This document shows positions 1 through 8,840 of a stretch of DNA of 64,000 nt, piece after piece (the stretch's first letter is position 1; each line of letters begins with the position of its first letter). The notes beneath the pieces were generated by a model. That model was given only the letters and a program-made list of their open reading frames with translations, was not told where the DNA came from and searched no databases. The stretch comes from Loktanella atrilutea (GTDB lineage: Bacteria; Pseudomonadota; Alphaproteobacteria; Rhodobacterales; Rhodobacteraceae), in contig NZ_FQUE01000010.1 in the NCBI RefSeq assembly GCF_900128995.1, positions 1 through 64,000 of the forward strand, read 5' to 3'. A program made the position numbers and the translations under genes.

Positions 1-144
1 GAACCAGACGCCGCTCGAAGCGCGCCGGACGCTTGAGCAATTTGAGGGCTCCGCGCCCGGCGCGCTTGCCCAAAACGACCGATCCGACTACCAATCTCAA
101 ACCCGCAGACTCTCGTTATGAACGAGGGACCCGAGGGGGGCAGG
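1..144. other. Left edge, no assignable gene
   Basis: Two overlapping plus-strand frames run in from outside the window, one stopping at 119-121 and the other at 165-167. Both are short and I recognise neither, so I cannot say which, if either, is coding. The stretch abuts the broken end of the DUF1275 gene at 145, so the junction may be an old insertion or deletion point. Confidence 0.4.
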
Positions 145-561
145 TCAAGCGTTTTGCAGACCCATGACAAAGCTGAGCGTGATGACCAGGAAAGTCTCGT
201 GTTTTGTGCCCGGCACCATGGCGAGTGCGGCACCGGTAAGTAAAAGAATGACTGCCTCGGCGGCAATCGCCAGGGCGTAGATGGAGCGAATTTGCCGCCG
301 TTCACCAGCTTGAATTGCGAGGGCGGCCATGCCCGCACCCGAAATAAACGCTGCGACCAGCCCCAAGAAGGAAAACGCCATTGTCATTGCGCCAGTCGCG
401 AGGTGATCAGCAAATGCCGAAATGTTTCCTGTCATGTTTGCTGTGAACGTTCCGGCAAGAATAAATCCGACAGCATTCAGCGCACCGGCAATAGAAGAAA
501 GTAGGCCTGCCAACATCAGATCAATATTTAACGTGCGGGCATCGCCAATTTTGATGAGCAT
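145..561 (-). pseudogene. Truncated DUF1275 (YoaK-like) membrane protein
   Basis: The 138 residues match the N-terminal part of the DUF1275 family of small integral membrane proteins: hydrophobic helices near residues 15-40, 60-85 and 95-120, and the motif MTGN followed by the conserved MGLQNA. From family knowledge, DUF1275 proteins run to about 220 residues and continue directly after MGLQNA. Here a stop codon follows that motif at once, so the last third is missing. I infer a decayed gene cut by a rearrangement near 145-165. The start ATG at 561 has no strong ribosome site. The function of the family is unknown; transport has been suggested. Confidence 0.7.
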
Positions 562-928
562 TACAGTTCCAAACGGTCACGCCTTGAAGACGTTTCTTGC
601 CACCTTTGATGCAAAAGAACATTCAAGTTCTTCACTGAAAAGCACCAGTGTAGAGTAGTATTAGACAAGCTGATCTGAAAGTAAGTAGAAAATCTGCATC
701 AGATCTTAAGGCACTTTGAAGACGTTTAATCGGGTTTTGACAACCGACATTCGCTGCGAAGTCTAAATCTTGCAACATGGGCTCGAAGCCGACCTTCGCT
801 GCGATCTGCACGAAGGTCCGCACAGATCCTACGGCCTGTGGCCCTCAACGCAAAGCGGTAATCTTTTGGAGTCGTCCCCGTTTTCGCTCGTTTCTATCGG
901 CGACAGCACATCTGGTGTATGGACAGGT
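562..928. other. Spacer with no gene seen
   Basis: About 370 bases between the truncated DUF1275 gene and the exonuclease. The stretch is AT-richer than its surroundings. Open frames through it are short and lack ribosome sites. It probably holds the promoters of the two divergent neighbours, but I cannot point to a clear -35/-10 pair. Confidence 0.4.
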
Positions 929-1447
929 ATGACACTGAAATCGGACTATCTCGTTTTCATCGACTTCGAGGCCTCTGGCCTCGGCCCGGGCACGTGGCCG
1001 ATCGAGGTCGGGCTGGCCTGGATCGAGAATGGCGGCGTTAGGACTTGGTCGTCACTCATCCGGCCGGAGCCTACGTGGGATCCAGATGTCTGGTCGCCCC
1101 AAGCAGCGCAAATTCACCAGATTGATCGCACAGTTCTTGAAGCAGCGCCGAATGCATCAAGGGTTGCAGATGAACTGCTGGACAGGATCGAAGGCAAGCA
1201 CATTGTCAGCGATTCCGGACATGATCGGTTCTGGGCAGAGCAATTGCTTGAGACGATCGATCTCATACCCCCGCGGTTCATGATGATCGAGACGGTCATC
1301 GCCGCCGCATGCAATGGTAACTCTGACATCATCAAGCACGTCAATGCCCATCTCCGGACGGCCCCACGGCCGCACAGAGCGGGTCCTGATGCAGCACGCC
1401 TGGCGGACGCCGTGCTTCTTGCGATGAGGTTGCAGGCCAGCCGTTGA
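929..1447 (+). CDS. DnaQ-like 3'-5' exonuclease (DEDDh fold)
   Basis: 172 residues. Residues 9-14 read FIDFEA, the ExoI motif with the catalytic Asp-x-Glu. A middle SDSGHDRF segment fits ExoII, and HRAGPDAARLAD near the C-terminus supplies the ExoIII His and Asp. The protein is a stand-alone RNase T/DnaQ-fold nuclease without polymerase or GIY-YIG domains, so it could act in DNA repair or RNA trimming. The ATG at 929 was chosen because the exonuclease fold begins nine residues later; longer upstream readings add nothing family-like. It stands alone on the plus strand between two minus-strand genes. Its exact substrate cannot be deduced. Confidence 0.7.
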   Translation: MTLKSDYLVFIDFEASGLGPGTWPIEVGLAWIENGGVRTWSSLIRPEPTWDPDVWSPQAAQIHQIDRTVLEAAPNASRVADELLDRIEGKHIVSDSGHDRFWAEQLLETIDLIPPRFMMIETVIAAACNGNSDIIKHVNAHLRTAPRPHRAGPDAARLADAVLLAMRLQASR

Positions 1448-1475
1448 GGCATGCTAAACGTGCTTAGCTGCAGTC

Positions 1476-1841
1476 CTACCTGAAAATGTCGGGATGAGCT
1501 TTCAGCGCGGACAACAGCGCAGCCGTCGCCAGCCTGACTTCCCGCTGTGCAGCAGTATCGTTTACCGCATCCCGTGGTAGAGACGCTTGCACCCGCCTGA
1601 GGTCGACCTCGAGATCTGATGCCGATTGCGCGCCTTCGGGGACCTGTCGTTCAGTCATTCGACCGGGCTCGGCTGCGGCTTGCGTTCTGGACATGCGCCA
1701 TGCGGCCGCCATGTCATGAAAGGCGGTAGAGGTTTCGACATCAAGCTCTCGCTTGAACCGGCGATGACTAGCCGCCATGCGGGTTCCGACGTATGCGATC
1801 GTTGCCGCTGGTAGGAGGTAGAGCAGATCGAGGTATTCCAT
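1476..1841 (-). CDS. Small membrane-anchored protein of unknown function
   Basis: 121 residues from the ATG at 1841, which has GGAG ten bases upstream. The first 20 residues (MEYLDLLYLLPAATIAYVG) form one likely membrane helix. The rest is charged, with mixed helices (rich in Arg, Glu and Ala) and no Cys or obvious catalytic motif. The layout suggests an inner-membrane anchor with a cytoplasmic helical tail. It is convergent with the exonuclease, 28 bases away. I do not recognise the family. Confidence 0.5.
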   Translation of the reverse strand: MEYLDLLYLLPAATIAYVGTRMAASHRRFKRELDVETSTAFHDMAAAWRMSRTQAAAEPGRMTERQVPEGAQSASDLEVDLRRVQASLPRDAVNDTAAQREVRLATAALLSALKAHPDIFR

Positions 1842-2144
1842 CAGAGCCTGCTCCACGCATAGGAAAACGGGCAAAATGCGGTGCGCTATGCCCCGATCAT
1901 CCCTGACACAACAGTATAACTCAAGCTGCAAGATTTTCAGGTCGCATCATGGAAGACCGGCGGCCATGTCTGCGCTCACCTCCATGACTATATGGCCGTG
2001 CCGTCGGATATTGACAGCAATATGCGTGGCTGGTTCACCCGGCGGATGCAGCCATTTGCCTTTCATAAAGTCGACCGCAGTTCCCATCGCGCGGACAGAA
2101 CAGCCACGGTCGCCGTCAAGCGATGTGTCGTTGGAGGATAAACC
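1842..2144. other. Spacer with a short open frame ahead of tniQ
   Basis: About 300 bases. An open frame on the plus strand runs from after a stop near 1917 to TAA at 2139-2141, with an internal ATG at 1992 that would give 49 residues. It has no ribosome site of its own, but it ends inside the TniQ ribosome site, as coupled genes do. It may be the tail of a broken upstream gene or noncoding. I make no function call. Confidence 0.3.
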
Positions 2145-4004
2145 TTGTTGTCTGCACTGGTCCTTCGCACTGAACCTAAACCGCGAGAGACGTTCTACTC
2201 CTTCGTGGGCCGCTTGGCGGCGGTGAATGGCGTGAGCCTGCACGACTTCGTGACTGATTTTGGTCTGCGCAAGAATGGATTTTTTAAGCTGGACAGCGAC
2301 GTTGTCCAGGCGATCGCTCAACTCGCTGATCTGAAACCCTCGCAGATTGATGAGATGGTATCTTGGACGGGACGTCCCCTCGAGGGCGTTCGGATGGCTT
2401 ATCGAGGTGAGCAGATCGTTACACGTGCCATCAGGAATCCGGAGGTGCGTGGATGTCCCGATTGTCTGAGGCAAGACGTCGAGGGTGCTTCGCAACCCGT
2501 TGCCGCTATGGCAATGCGCGGTCAGTGGTTGCTGAGGCACTGTCACGTCTGCCTCTTGCATCGCAAGCTTCTGGTGCCGATCTGGTCTACCACGCATCCG
2601 TCAGTTCGCGACGACATTCAGGCGAATCTGTCGGAACTGAGCTCTTCGATCATCGGTGGCGAGTTCGCCGGGACTGTGGTCGCACCCTCTGCTTTCGATA
2701 TGTGGCTGGATCGTCGTTTGGAGATGATGACAGATGATACGTGGCTCGGGCGGCATCCGCTGCACGTCATCGCGACGATGTGCGACCTCGTCGGACGTTT
2801 GATCGCCTACGAAGCGGGTGCCGCAGGCCGAGGTGGGGATGGTATCGATCTGCATCGCATATACGCCGCCGGTTTCGACTGCATGATCGGCGGGCAGGTA
2901 GCGCTGGAGCAGCTGCTTGAAAGACGGCTCAATGACCGCGCGCCGACCGATGGTCCACAGAAAGTTTTTTACCCGCTTTACCGCAAACTCGGAGCAGTGC
3001 TCACCTATGACCCCGGCTTCCATCATTTCCGTGACCTGATCCGAGAGCGGGTGTTGGACACGTGGCCGATGGCTACGGGAGAAATCGTCATGGGCACGGA
3101 GGTGCTGAAAAGAAAGTTGCATTCGATCGCATCACTGTCGCAGGAAACGGGGGAAGATTCAGGGACCTTGCGGCGTAGACTTGCGGCGAAGCAAATCATT
3201 GATCCCGGCGATGATCGCCCGGATGCTCAAATCACATTCCCGGTTCTCGCCTATGATCGGTTTGCGACTGACCTATCCGAGCTCGTGTTCCAGGCGGACG
3301 TGCGCGAAGCCATGGGGGCCACGGAACCGCAGTTTGACGGGCTGGTCGCCGAAGGGCTGATCGCACCGCGGGTCGCAGGCCAAAATCTTCGGCGCATCTG
3401 GTCAATGGACGACGGTCTCGCCATTCTCGCCCGATTGCAGCCAACAGCCTTATCAATAGCGCCCGGGGAGGATGGATGGGTTCAGCTTCAGGATGCCGCA
3501 CGGCAGTTCAGGGCACCTCTGTCCAAAATCTTTGACGCTGTGGGCAAGGGCCGCCTGGTGGTCGGGAAAGTTACTGGCAGAGAGGGCTACGGTGCCATTC
3601 ATGTCCGAGCCGACGAAATCGTCGCGATGTTCCGCAATCCCCAGCATGTCGGCCTTGCACCGTCAGCGTTCGGAGTCAGCGTCGGAGTGAAGACCGGTGG
3701 CGCGATTCAGTTGCTCATCGATCAGGGCTACATGACGGTCACCGAGCTCACGGATGCGCGCACGGGCGTCATTCACCAGCGGGTCCTCGAGCCGGATGCG
3801 ACAAGTTTCCACACGCGATTCTTGACCGTCCGCACGACGGCGGCTGAGACAGGCATTTCATCATGGAAGCTGTCGGGCCTTCTACGTTCGCGAGGTGTTA
3901 TTCCCTTCGAGACACCGCGCGGACCCGTCCTTGGTGTGTTCGACAGGCATGAGGTTTGGGCCGCTGTCCACGAAGAAATGCCGTCGCACGGTCAAATTCG
4001 TTAA
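2145..4004 (+). CDS. tniQ: TniQ family protein
   Basis: 619 residues from TTG at 2145, with GGAGG seven bases upstream. The N-terminal half carries the TniQ signature: an ETFYSFVGRLA segment near residue 20, then a zinc-finger-like Cys-x2-Cys (CPDC, residues 104-107) and a second cluster HCHVCLLH about 40 residues later. The C-terminal half looks like repeated helix-turn-helix units. From family knowledge, TniQ/TnsD proteins choose target sites for Tn5053- and Tn7-like transposons. No TniA, TniB or resolvase is visible, so this copy is an orphan or its partners lie left of the window. It ends 130 bases before the prophage attachment site. Confidence 0.75.
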   Translation: MLSALVLRTEPKPRETFYSFVGRLAAVNGVSLHDFVTDFGLRKNGFFKLDSDVVQAIAQLADLKPSQIDEMVSWTGRPLEGVRMAYRGEQIVTRAIRNPEVRGCPDCLRQDVEGASQPVAAMAMRGQWLLRHCHVCLLHRKLLVPIWSTTHPSVRDDIQANLSELSSSIIGGEFAGTVVAPSAFDMWLDRRLEMMTDDTWLGRHPLHVIATMCDLVGRLIAYEAGAAGRGGDGIDLHRIYAAGFDCMIGGQVALEQLLERRLNDRAPTDGPQKVFYPLYRKLGAVLTYDPGFHHFRDLIRERVLDTWPMATGEIVMGTEVLKRKLHSIASLSQETGEDSGTLRRRLAAKQIIDPGDDRPDAQITFPVLAYDRFATDLSELVFQADVREAMGATEPQFDGLVAEGLIAPRVAGQNLRRIWSMDDGLAILARLQPTALSIAPGEDGWVQLQDAARQFRAPLSKIFDAVGKGRLVVGKVTGREGYGAIHVRADEIVAMFRNPQHVGLAPSAFGVSVGVKTGGAIQLLIDQGYMTVTELTDARTGVIHQRVLEPDATSFHTRFLTVRTTAAETGISSWKLSGLLRSRGVIPFETPRGPVLGVFDRHEVWAAVHEEMPSHGQIR

Positions 4005-4136
4005 AACAGCAGATAAACCTGTTCGGCGACGAGCCTTCGGGCAACGCTATGAATCTTGCTTGACAGAGGTTGCGCACGCTTTTGCTGCGTTTTGCGCACA
4101 CTTCTCCTGAGTCTGACACACATTGGCATGAATGGA

Positions 4137-4190
4137 ATTGGTGACCCCGACAGGACTTGAACCTGTAACCTGTCCCTTAGGAGGGGACTG
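4137..4190 (-). repeat. Left attachment site (partial tRNA-Arg copy)
   Basis: This 54-base stretch is identical to 44430-44483. It holds the anticodon arm, T arm, acceptor 3' strand and CCA of tRNA-Arg(CCT), but the sequence diverges after GGGGACTG at 4190, so the 5' half of the tRNA is absent. It is therefore the attachment-site duplicate left by integration and not a working tRNA. Confidence 0.95.
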
Positions 4191-4459
4191 TGGGGATTGC
4201 AAAATGTCCTCCCATCTCAGTCCACTAAGTGTGCTTCGCTAGGTAGGTTGTACTGAAAATGTACACGTTTGACTGGCACGCAAGGCATTGATGACCGTAA
4301 ATCTGCCGCTTTTCCGAAGGTCAACGAAAGTGACTTGTGTCAAGAATCCTGCCTGTATAGGGTCGCAAGTAGAGTCACCATGCGTCGAAAATCCTGATGA
4401 TGTCAGGAGAACGCCACTGTGCGTAGACCGCTTAAGGTCGTAGATTCATGGGGCTCATT
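4191..4459. other. Prophage left arm, noncoding
   Basis: About 270 bases between the attachment repeat and the stop of the DUF3800 gene. I find no open frame with a ribosome site. By position it should contain integrase arm-binding sites, but no clear repeated arm motif stands out to me. Confidence 0.4.
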
Positions 4460-5212
4460 TCACCGCCTAGGCTTACGGTTCCAGATTGCAAACGCAGTCT
4501 TGCCTTGGGGTGTGTCTTGAGCGTAAGAGCCCAATCCGGATTGTAATAATACATACTTTGCGAGCTCGATTTTGGCTTCCCTAGCGCCTTCCTGCAGGTG
4601 ACGGCCATTTTTGTAAGCTGATACAGCACCAAGAATAACGTCATTTATTTGCAGAATGTCATCCTTTTTAGAGTCTTTCGAAACAAGGACTCTGACCGGA
4701 CCAAAAGTTAGCCCATATTCCTTGCCGGCTCCAGCATTCAAAATGCGATGGAGCTTTTCCAAAGGTGTAGAGCTTAATCTACGGTCGAGACAAATGTACA
4801 GTGATGCGAGATCTCCGTAGTGCCCGACAACCTGATGGAGTAGCATTTGATAGTAGAGTTTCGAAATGCCGATGTCGGGATCACCATCGTTGAACCGAGT
4901 ATGATCCCATAGGTGGTTGTCGAATGTTGTCGCTCGGAACCAAAGAGCGCCTCGGCGAGCGAAATCGAAATATATGTCAACCAGCTCCTTATATGCATCA
5001 AGTTTCTGGTTGGAAACTTTGCTCCATTTAAGTTCTGCGAACATGTTCGTTCTTATACGAAAGTCATGCACTGCCCGGTAAAGGGCATTCACATACAACC
5101 TCTGAACTACAGTTGCGCCTACGATCATATGGCGATCGTTGCTTATACCACTCTCGTCCGCGAAGATTGAGAAATCTTGGATGGGTGTATCAGGGGGGGT
5201 ATAATCATTCAT
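4460..5212 (-). CDS. DUF3800 domain protein (prophage cargo)
   Basis: 250 residues from the ATG at 5212; a TTG twelve codons earlier is possible. The protein opens with IFADESG, the acidic first strand typical of DUF3800, and later has ICLDRRLS. Both conserved Asp positions fit the RNase H-like fold proposed for this family. DUF3800 proteins are found in prophages and defence islands and are suspected nucleases, but their biochemistry is not settled. The gene lies between the integrase and the left attachment site, the usual place for accessory cargo, and is visibly AT-richer than the phage core. I infer a non-structural cargo gene, perhaps antiviral. The family call is firm; the role is not. 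Confidence 0.7.
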   Translation of the reverse strand: MNDYTPPDTPIQDFSIFADESGISNDRHMIVGATVVQRLYVNALYRAVHDFRIRTNMFAELKWSKVSNQKLDAYKELVDIYFDFARRGALWFRATTFDNHLWDHTRFNDGDPDIGISKLYYQMLLHQVVGHYGDLASLYICLDRRLSSTPLEKLHRILNAGAGKEYGLTFGPVRVLVSKDSKKDDILQINDVILGAVSAYKNGRHLQEGAREAKIELAKYVLLQSGLGSYAQDTPQGKTAFAIWNRKPRR

Positions 5213-5344
5213 CGCGCTAGAAGGCGCAAGAAATGCTGTTAAAGTCAACTGTGGTCACATAAGTCCAAATGGCCGGTATCCGAATTTTGCAGCTAGCTAG
5301 GCTAGCAATTTTAGAACGAAGCATTTTCTGACAGTCATGGAAGC

Positions 5345-6388
5345 TCAGCCTCGACTAACCTTCTCGCGCAGATCCCGCTCGTCCACGTTGCTGTGCGCGT
5401 ACACACGATCGGGCAGAGCGGAGTCAGCCCATCGTCCTGCTTTCGCGGCGCTGATCGGATCTAGCCCCTGCCGGACCCGCATCTCTGTATAAAATCCGTG
5501 ACGTCCAGCTTGATGAGGCGGGAGATAAACGATCCCCGCTGTCTTGCAGATCGTCCGCCACCGAGCGTGCATGCTGCTCGGCACAGCGTATCCGAAGACG
5601 CGTGGCGGTAGCTTCTCTGCGCCAGTCCGCGCCCTGGGCCGTTTCGGCTTCAGGTTCGCTAGGCGGACGACCATGGCGCGGCTGATGGCGACCCACTGGG
5701 CAGGGTGACCCTTCGATTCTGCCAACCAGACCCGGCCATTCATCAGGTCCAGATCCTGCGGCCTCAGCTGCACGGCTTGGCCCACGCGGGCGGCAGTTTC
5801 GAACATGAAAGCGGCGAGGGCGGCATTGTAAACGTCGGCGCTCGCCATGAACTTTGCCAGCCACTCCCTGTCGCCTGGAGTTTTCTCGACGCGGCTCTGC
5901 TTGCCGCGGAGCTTGTCCTGTTCCATCCGTTCCTTGCGGCTGTAACCCCGTACGCGGATCGGAGGGCACAAGCCTTCGTCATGCGCATTGTTGATGACAG
6001 CGCGGACAGGCGTGACGATCTCGCGCCACCACGTGTCCGTCGCGCAGTTCGGCATCAGCCGAGGACCAATGCTGCGCAGCTCTTTCGGCGTGATTGATGC
6101 AAGAGTCCGACCAGTTAATTCCGGCAGTACGCGGAGAAGTGATTTCGCTGTGGCAGGTTTGGCGGGATAGAGAAGAATCCCGTCATCGAATGTCAGCGCG
6201 TCCGGCGCGTCTCCAACAATGTGACGACGTCTTTGCCTGGTCGTTTCTTCTGCGATCCAGTCCCGCGCACCTGCTTCTGTAAATGCGCCAGTGCTGATCC
6301 GCCGGTAGCTGGTGATCGGCTGGCCATCGAGCTCGATCTTGCCGCGTGCCCACCAGGTGCCGCCTCGGAGGTACGGTTCAAGCGGCAT
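5345..6388 (-). CDS. int: Tyrosine recombinase (phage integrase)
   Basis: 347 residues. The catalytic set is complete: Arg201 (AARVGQA), Lys226 (ESKGHP), His292-x-x-Gly-Arg296 (HQAGRHG), Trp320 in place of the second His, and nucleophile Tyr330 (RVYAHS). The N-terminal part to about residue 165 would be the arm- and core-binding domains. It should join phage and host attachment sites within tRNA-Arg(CCT). The ATG at 6388 was chosen because GGAGG lies seven bases upstream; a longer reading to 6538 runs through another gene. It overlaps the Xis-like gene by about 195 bases and is the last gene of the minus-strand early operon. Confidence 0.93.
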   Translation of the reverse strand: MPLEPYLRGGTWWARGKIELDGQPITSYRRISTGAFTEAGARDWIAEETTRQRRRHIVGDAPDALTFDDGILLYPAKPATAKSLLRVLPELTGRTLASITPKELRSIGPRLMPNCATDTWWREIVTPVRAVINNAHDEGLCPPIRVRGYSRKERMEQDKLRGKQSRVEKTPGDREWLAKFMASADVYNAALAAFMFETAARVGQAVQLRPQDLDLMNGRVWLAESKGHPAQWVAISRAMVVRLANLKPKRPRARTGAEKLPPRVFGYAVPSSMHARWRTICKTAGIVYLPPHQAGRHGFYTEMRVRQGLDPISAAKAGRWADSALPDRVYAHSNVDERDLREKVSRG

Positions 6389-6585
6389 GCGGCATCCTCC
6401 AAGATTCGATCGAGCTGTGCGGGTGTAATTAGCATGGCCCCGTGACCGATCACCGTGCAAGCGCCCAGTGTGCGGGCCTTGGCGCGCAGCGTCCTGGCGG
6501 ACACGGTCATGCCGCGCGCGGCGAAGACCTCTGACCACTCCTCAGGCGTGCGGCCTTCGTCCAGAATCTGAGCGCCGGTGGTCAT
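6193..6585 (-). CDS. Small DNA-binding protein, probable excisionase
   Basis: 130 residues. The first 70 look like a winged-helix or MerR-type DNA binder: TPEEWSEVFAARGMTVSARTL is split by a turn, followed by helices ending near ITPAQLDRILED. The remaining 60 residues are low-complexity and basic, and are encoded over the start of the integrase gene in another frame. The ATG overlaps the stop of the ParB-like gene as ATGA, so translation is probably coupled. Position directly before the integrase suggests a recombination directionality factor (Xis). A plain regulator is the alternative. Confidence 0.55.
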   Translation of the reverse strand: MTTGAQILDEGRTPEEWSEVFAARGMTVSARTLRAKARTLGACTVIGHGAMLITPAQLDRILEDAACRLNRTSEAAPGGHAARSSSMASRSPATGGSALAHLQKQVRGTGSQKKRPGKDVVTLLETRRTR

Positions 6586-8441
6586 CTGGCTTCCGATGTG
6601 CCGAACCGCAGCTCTGCCGGCACCCACGCATCGATGCGGGAGTTCTGCTCACGTGTCAGGCCATGTGCCTCGCGGACCGACATGTCATTGAACAGGCCGT
6701 CCAGCGCCTTCGCCTTGTCGGCCTTCTTCAGCTTGCCGAAGGTTTCACGCTGCTCATCGCCGAGGTCGAGGTCCAACAAGTTTGCCCAGAGCCGATCGAG
6801 ATACGCCGGCGCGCAGCGTGACAGGAAGCCGGCGGCCGTTGGTGTCCAGGTGCGTCTGATCTGGGCACCAACCTCCTTCGCCAATGCATCTGACAGACCG
6901 CGGGTGTCCAGCTGCAAATGCCGGGCCAGCGTGCAGCTCAGCACGGCATTGCGGTGTTTCTTGCCCTTGGCCCTGAAGGCCTCGAATGCGGTCGCTGTTG
7001 CCGGGTCTGCCGCACGGGCGGAATCCTGCACCAGGCGTGCGTCGATCGTCGTGCCATCGATCTTGTCGGGGGTGATGTACGGCGTATCGAGGCGGACGTT
7101 CAGAGGCCGGCCATAGACGGAGACTTCGGGCGAAAAGCTGAAGGCCAGCAGATCCAGCATCAGCTCCGTCTTGTCGATCGCAGCCGATTGTAGCGCCGCA
7201 AGCTTGATCCGTGCCAGATCATCCAGCAGGTTCTGCGGCATGTCAGGGGCAGGGGTGGCAGTGCTACGGTCTATTGTAACCCCGTCACCGCCGCTCGATG
7301 TGGCATCGTCCGAGACTAACCCAGCACGTCGATAGGCCGCGGATCTCTGCAGCTCGCCGTGGCCGTCGACGTAGATGAAGATCCCGCCGTGCGCGATATC
7401 ATCGTCGCTGTAGTCACCAAGCATTCGTTGCCGCAGCTCTTCGGCACGTTCGTGATCTGCCGTGCTGGCCTCGACCGCGTCAATCCGCGCCTCGATCGCG
7501 TCGAATTCCGCCTGATCGGCGTCGGTCAGTTCGACCGGTTCGCGGTGGATGCGATCGAATTTTGCCATCTTGCTGTAGTCAAGGTAACGTTCGGTGGTGA
7601 ACTCGACCCAGCTCCAGCCATCAGCAACTTTGATCAGTTCGGCCTTTACTTGCAGCGCGTCTTTGAACAGCCGGTCCAGCAGCTTTTCGTCGTGCAGGTA
7701 GCTGGCGCCTTCGAACAGATCCGTGTCGGCAGTGCCGCCGGCATCGATGTAGTGGTTCAGTCCGACGAACACGACGCGGCGATCGTCGGAGCGAACATGG
7801 TCGCTGGTGAACATACGCCGGATCTCAGCCGCCGTTGTGCGGGGCTGAGTGGCGATATCCAAGGCCTGCGTGGCCGCTTCCGGTGTCGGGGCCAGCGTCA
7901 GGGCGCGGGCGACATCGATCGTGATCCTGTCGCCGCGGAGCGCGTCCAGGGCGTCAGCGGGCAGATCGGCGAGCTTCAGGCGTCGATCGACATGCAGTTC
8001 CGACTTGGCGAAGGTGCGGGCGATCATCGGGACCGAATTGCCCTGGTCGCGCATGCGGGCGTAGGCTCTGACCTCGTCGGCCGGATGCAGGTCGCTGCGG
8101 GCGGTGTTTTCGGTGCCGGACCACTGGACGGCGATCGCGGGATTGTCCGTGATCTTGACCGGGACCGGGTCGATGACGCGCACGATCTGAGATTTCTTCC
8201 ATCCGCGCCCGGATTTCAGCAGCTGCAGGGCGCGCAGGCGTTTGCCGCCGCCGACGATGTCGATGCGACCGCTCTCAGTACGATAGCCGATCAGGTTTTG
8301 CAGAAGGCCGGATACTTGGATGCTGTCGGCCATTGCCTCGACTTCGGCATCGCTGACATCTGCGCGGGCATTGAGGTTGGACAGGGCCAAGTCAGAGAGC
8401 GGGATCATCTCGATTGCGGCGTCGGGCGACAGGTCATTCAT
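6582..8441 (-). CDS. Large ParB-like nuclease/CTPase-domain protein
   Basis: 619 residues. The N-terminal 130 residues are a ParB N-domain: I-P-L-SDLALS start, IQVSGLLQNLI, the GGGKRLRAL motif that matches the ParB C-motif, and ENTARSDLHPADE, the conserved ParB box. A helix-turn-helix segment follows (SVPMIARTFAKSELHVDRRLKLADLP, here abbreviated by position about 135-165). The long C-terminal 400 residues have no domain I recognise. No ParA is encoded nearby, so classical partition is unlikely. Proteins of this layout occur on plasmids and prophages, where they may organise DNA or regulate transcription. The ATG at 8441 begins the conserved domain. It is the largest gene of the early minus operon. 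Confidence 0.75.
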   Translation of the reverse strand: MNDLSPDAAIEMIPLSDLALSNLNARADVSDAEVEAMADSIQVSGLLQNLIGYRTESGRIDIVGGGKRLRALQLLKSGRGWKKSQIVRVIDPVPVKITDNPAIAVQWSGTENTARSDLHPADEVRAYARMRDQGNSVPMIARTFAKSELHVDRRLKLADLPADALDALRGDRITIDVARALTLAPTPEAATQALDIATQPRTTAAEIRRMFTSDHVRSDDRRVVFVGLNHYIDAGGTADTDLFEGASYLHDEKLLDRLFKDALQVKAELIKVADGWSWVEFTTERYLDYSKMAKFDRIHREPVELTDADQAEFDAIEARIDAVEASTADHERAEELRQRMLGDYSDDDIAHGGIFIYVDGHGELQRSAAYRRAGLVSDDATSSGGDGVTIDRSTATPAPDMPQNLLDDLARIKLAALQSAAIDKTELMLDLLAFSFSPEVSVYGRPLNVRLDTPYITPDKIDGTTIDARLVQDSARAADPATATAFEAFRAKGKKHRNAVLSCTLARHLQLDTRGLSDALAKEVGAQIRRTWTPTAAGFLSRCAPAYLDRLWANLLDLDLGDEQRETFGKLKKADKAKALDGLFNDMSVREAHGLTREQNSRIDAWVPAELRFGTSEAR

Positions 8442-8463
8442 ACGATGGTCCTTTCCGGACTGG

Positions 8464-8625
8464 TCAGATGAGGGCGAAGGTCGCGGCGGTTGCAGCGATC
8501 CAGTACAGGGGTGTGACGATCAGCAGCGCGCCCATAATGTTCGGGCGAGGCGACAAGATCAGGATGCCTGCAAATAAGGCGTCTGCCGCGATGATCAGAG
8601 CGATCTGGACAGCCGCAAGCGTCAT
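8464..8625 (-). CDS. 53-residue two-helix membrane protein
   Basis: The ATG at 8623-8625 overlaps the stop of the preceding gene as ATGA, which decides the start. The product is almost entirely hydrophobic: one helix at residues 3-24 and another near 31-52, joined by SPRPN. Phage micro-proteins of this kind can act in superinfection immunity or host membrane takeover, but nothing in the sequence proves a role. It ends 23 bases before the ParB-like start. Confidence 0.5.
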   Translation of the reverse strand: MTLAAVQIALIIAADALFAGILILSPRPNIMGALLIVTPLYWIAATAATFALI

Positions 8626-8840
8626 GCGACGGCGACCTGCATTAGCATAAACAGCACGAAGGCCAGCGCGAACATGACGGCGGCGGTGCCGTTGTCATGT
8701 TCCGTGTCGACGCCGGTGCGGATAGCCCGCACGATTTCGCAAATTCCGCGCGTGGTGGATGCCATTCCGATCGCGACGCAGGCGAGAGATGCGATGCAGA
8801 AAAGCACCCCCACCGCGCTGCTCAAGCTGCCGGGGATCAT
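8622..8840 (-). CDS. 72-residue two-helix membrane protein
   Basis: The start ATG at 8840 overlaps the stop of the upstream gene (ATGA). Helices span about residues 5-25 (SSAVGVLFCIASLACVAIG) and 50-71, with a charged middle loop (EIVRAIRTGVDTEHDN). Unknown family. Part of the tightly packed early minus operon; it sits upstream of another small membrane protein, which suggests the two could act together. Confidence 0.5.
   Translation of the reverse strand: MIPGSLSSAVGVLFCIASLACVAIGMASTTRGICEIVRAIRTGVDTEHDNGTAAVMFALAFVLFMLMQVAVA

Noticed and set aside
4137-4190. A second tRNA-Arg gene
   Set aside because: Only the 3' part is present; the 5' acceptor strand and D arm are missing, so it is the attachment duplicate.
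7359-8471. 370-residue plus-strand open frame
   Set aside because: Antisense shadow of the ParB-like gene, which has the conserved ParB box and operon coupling.
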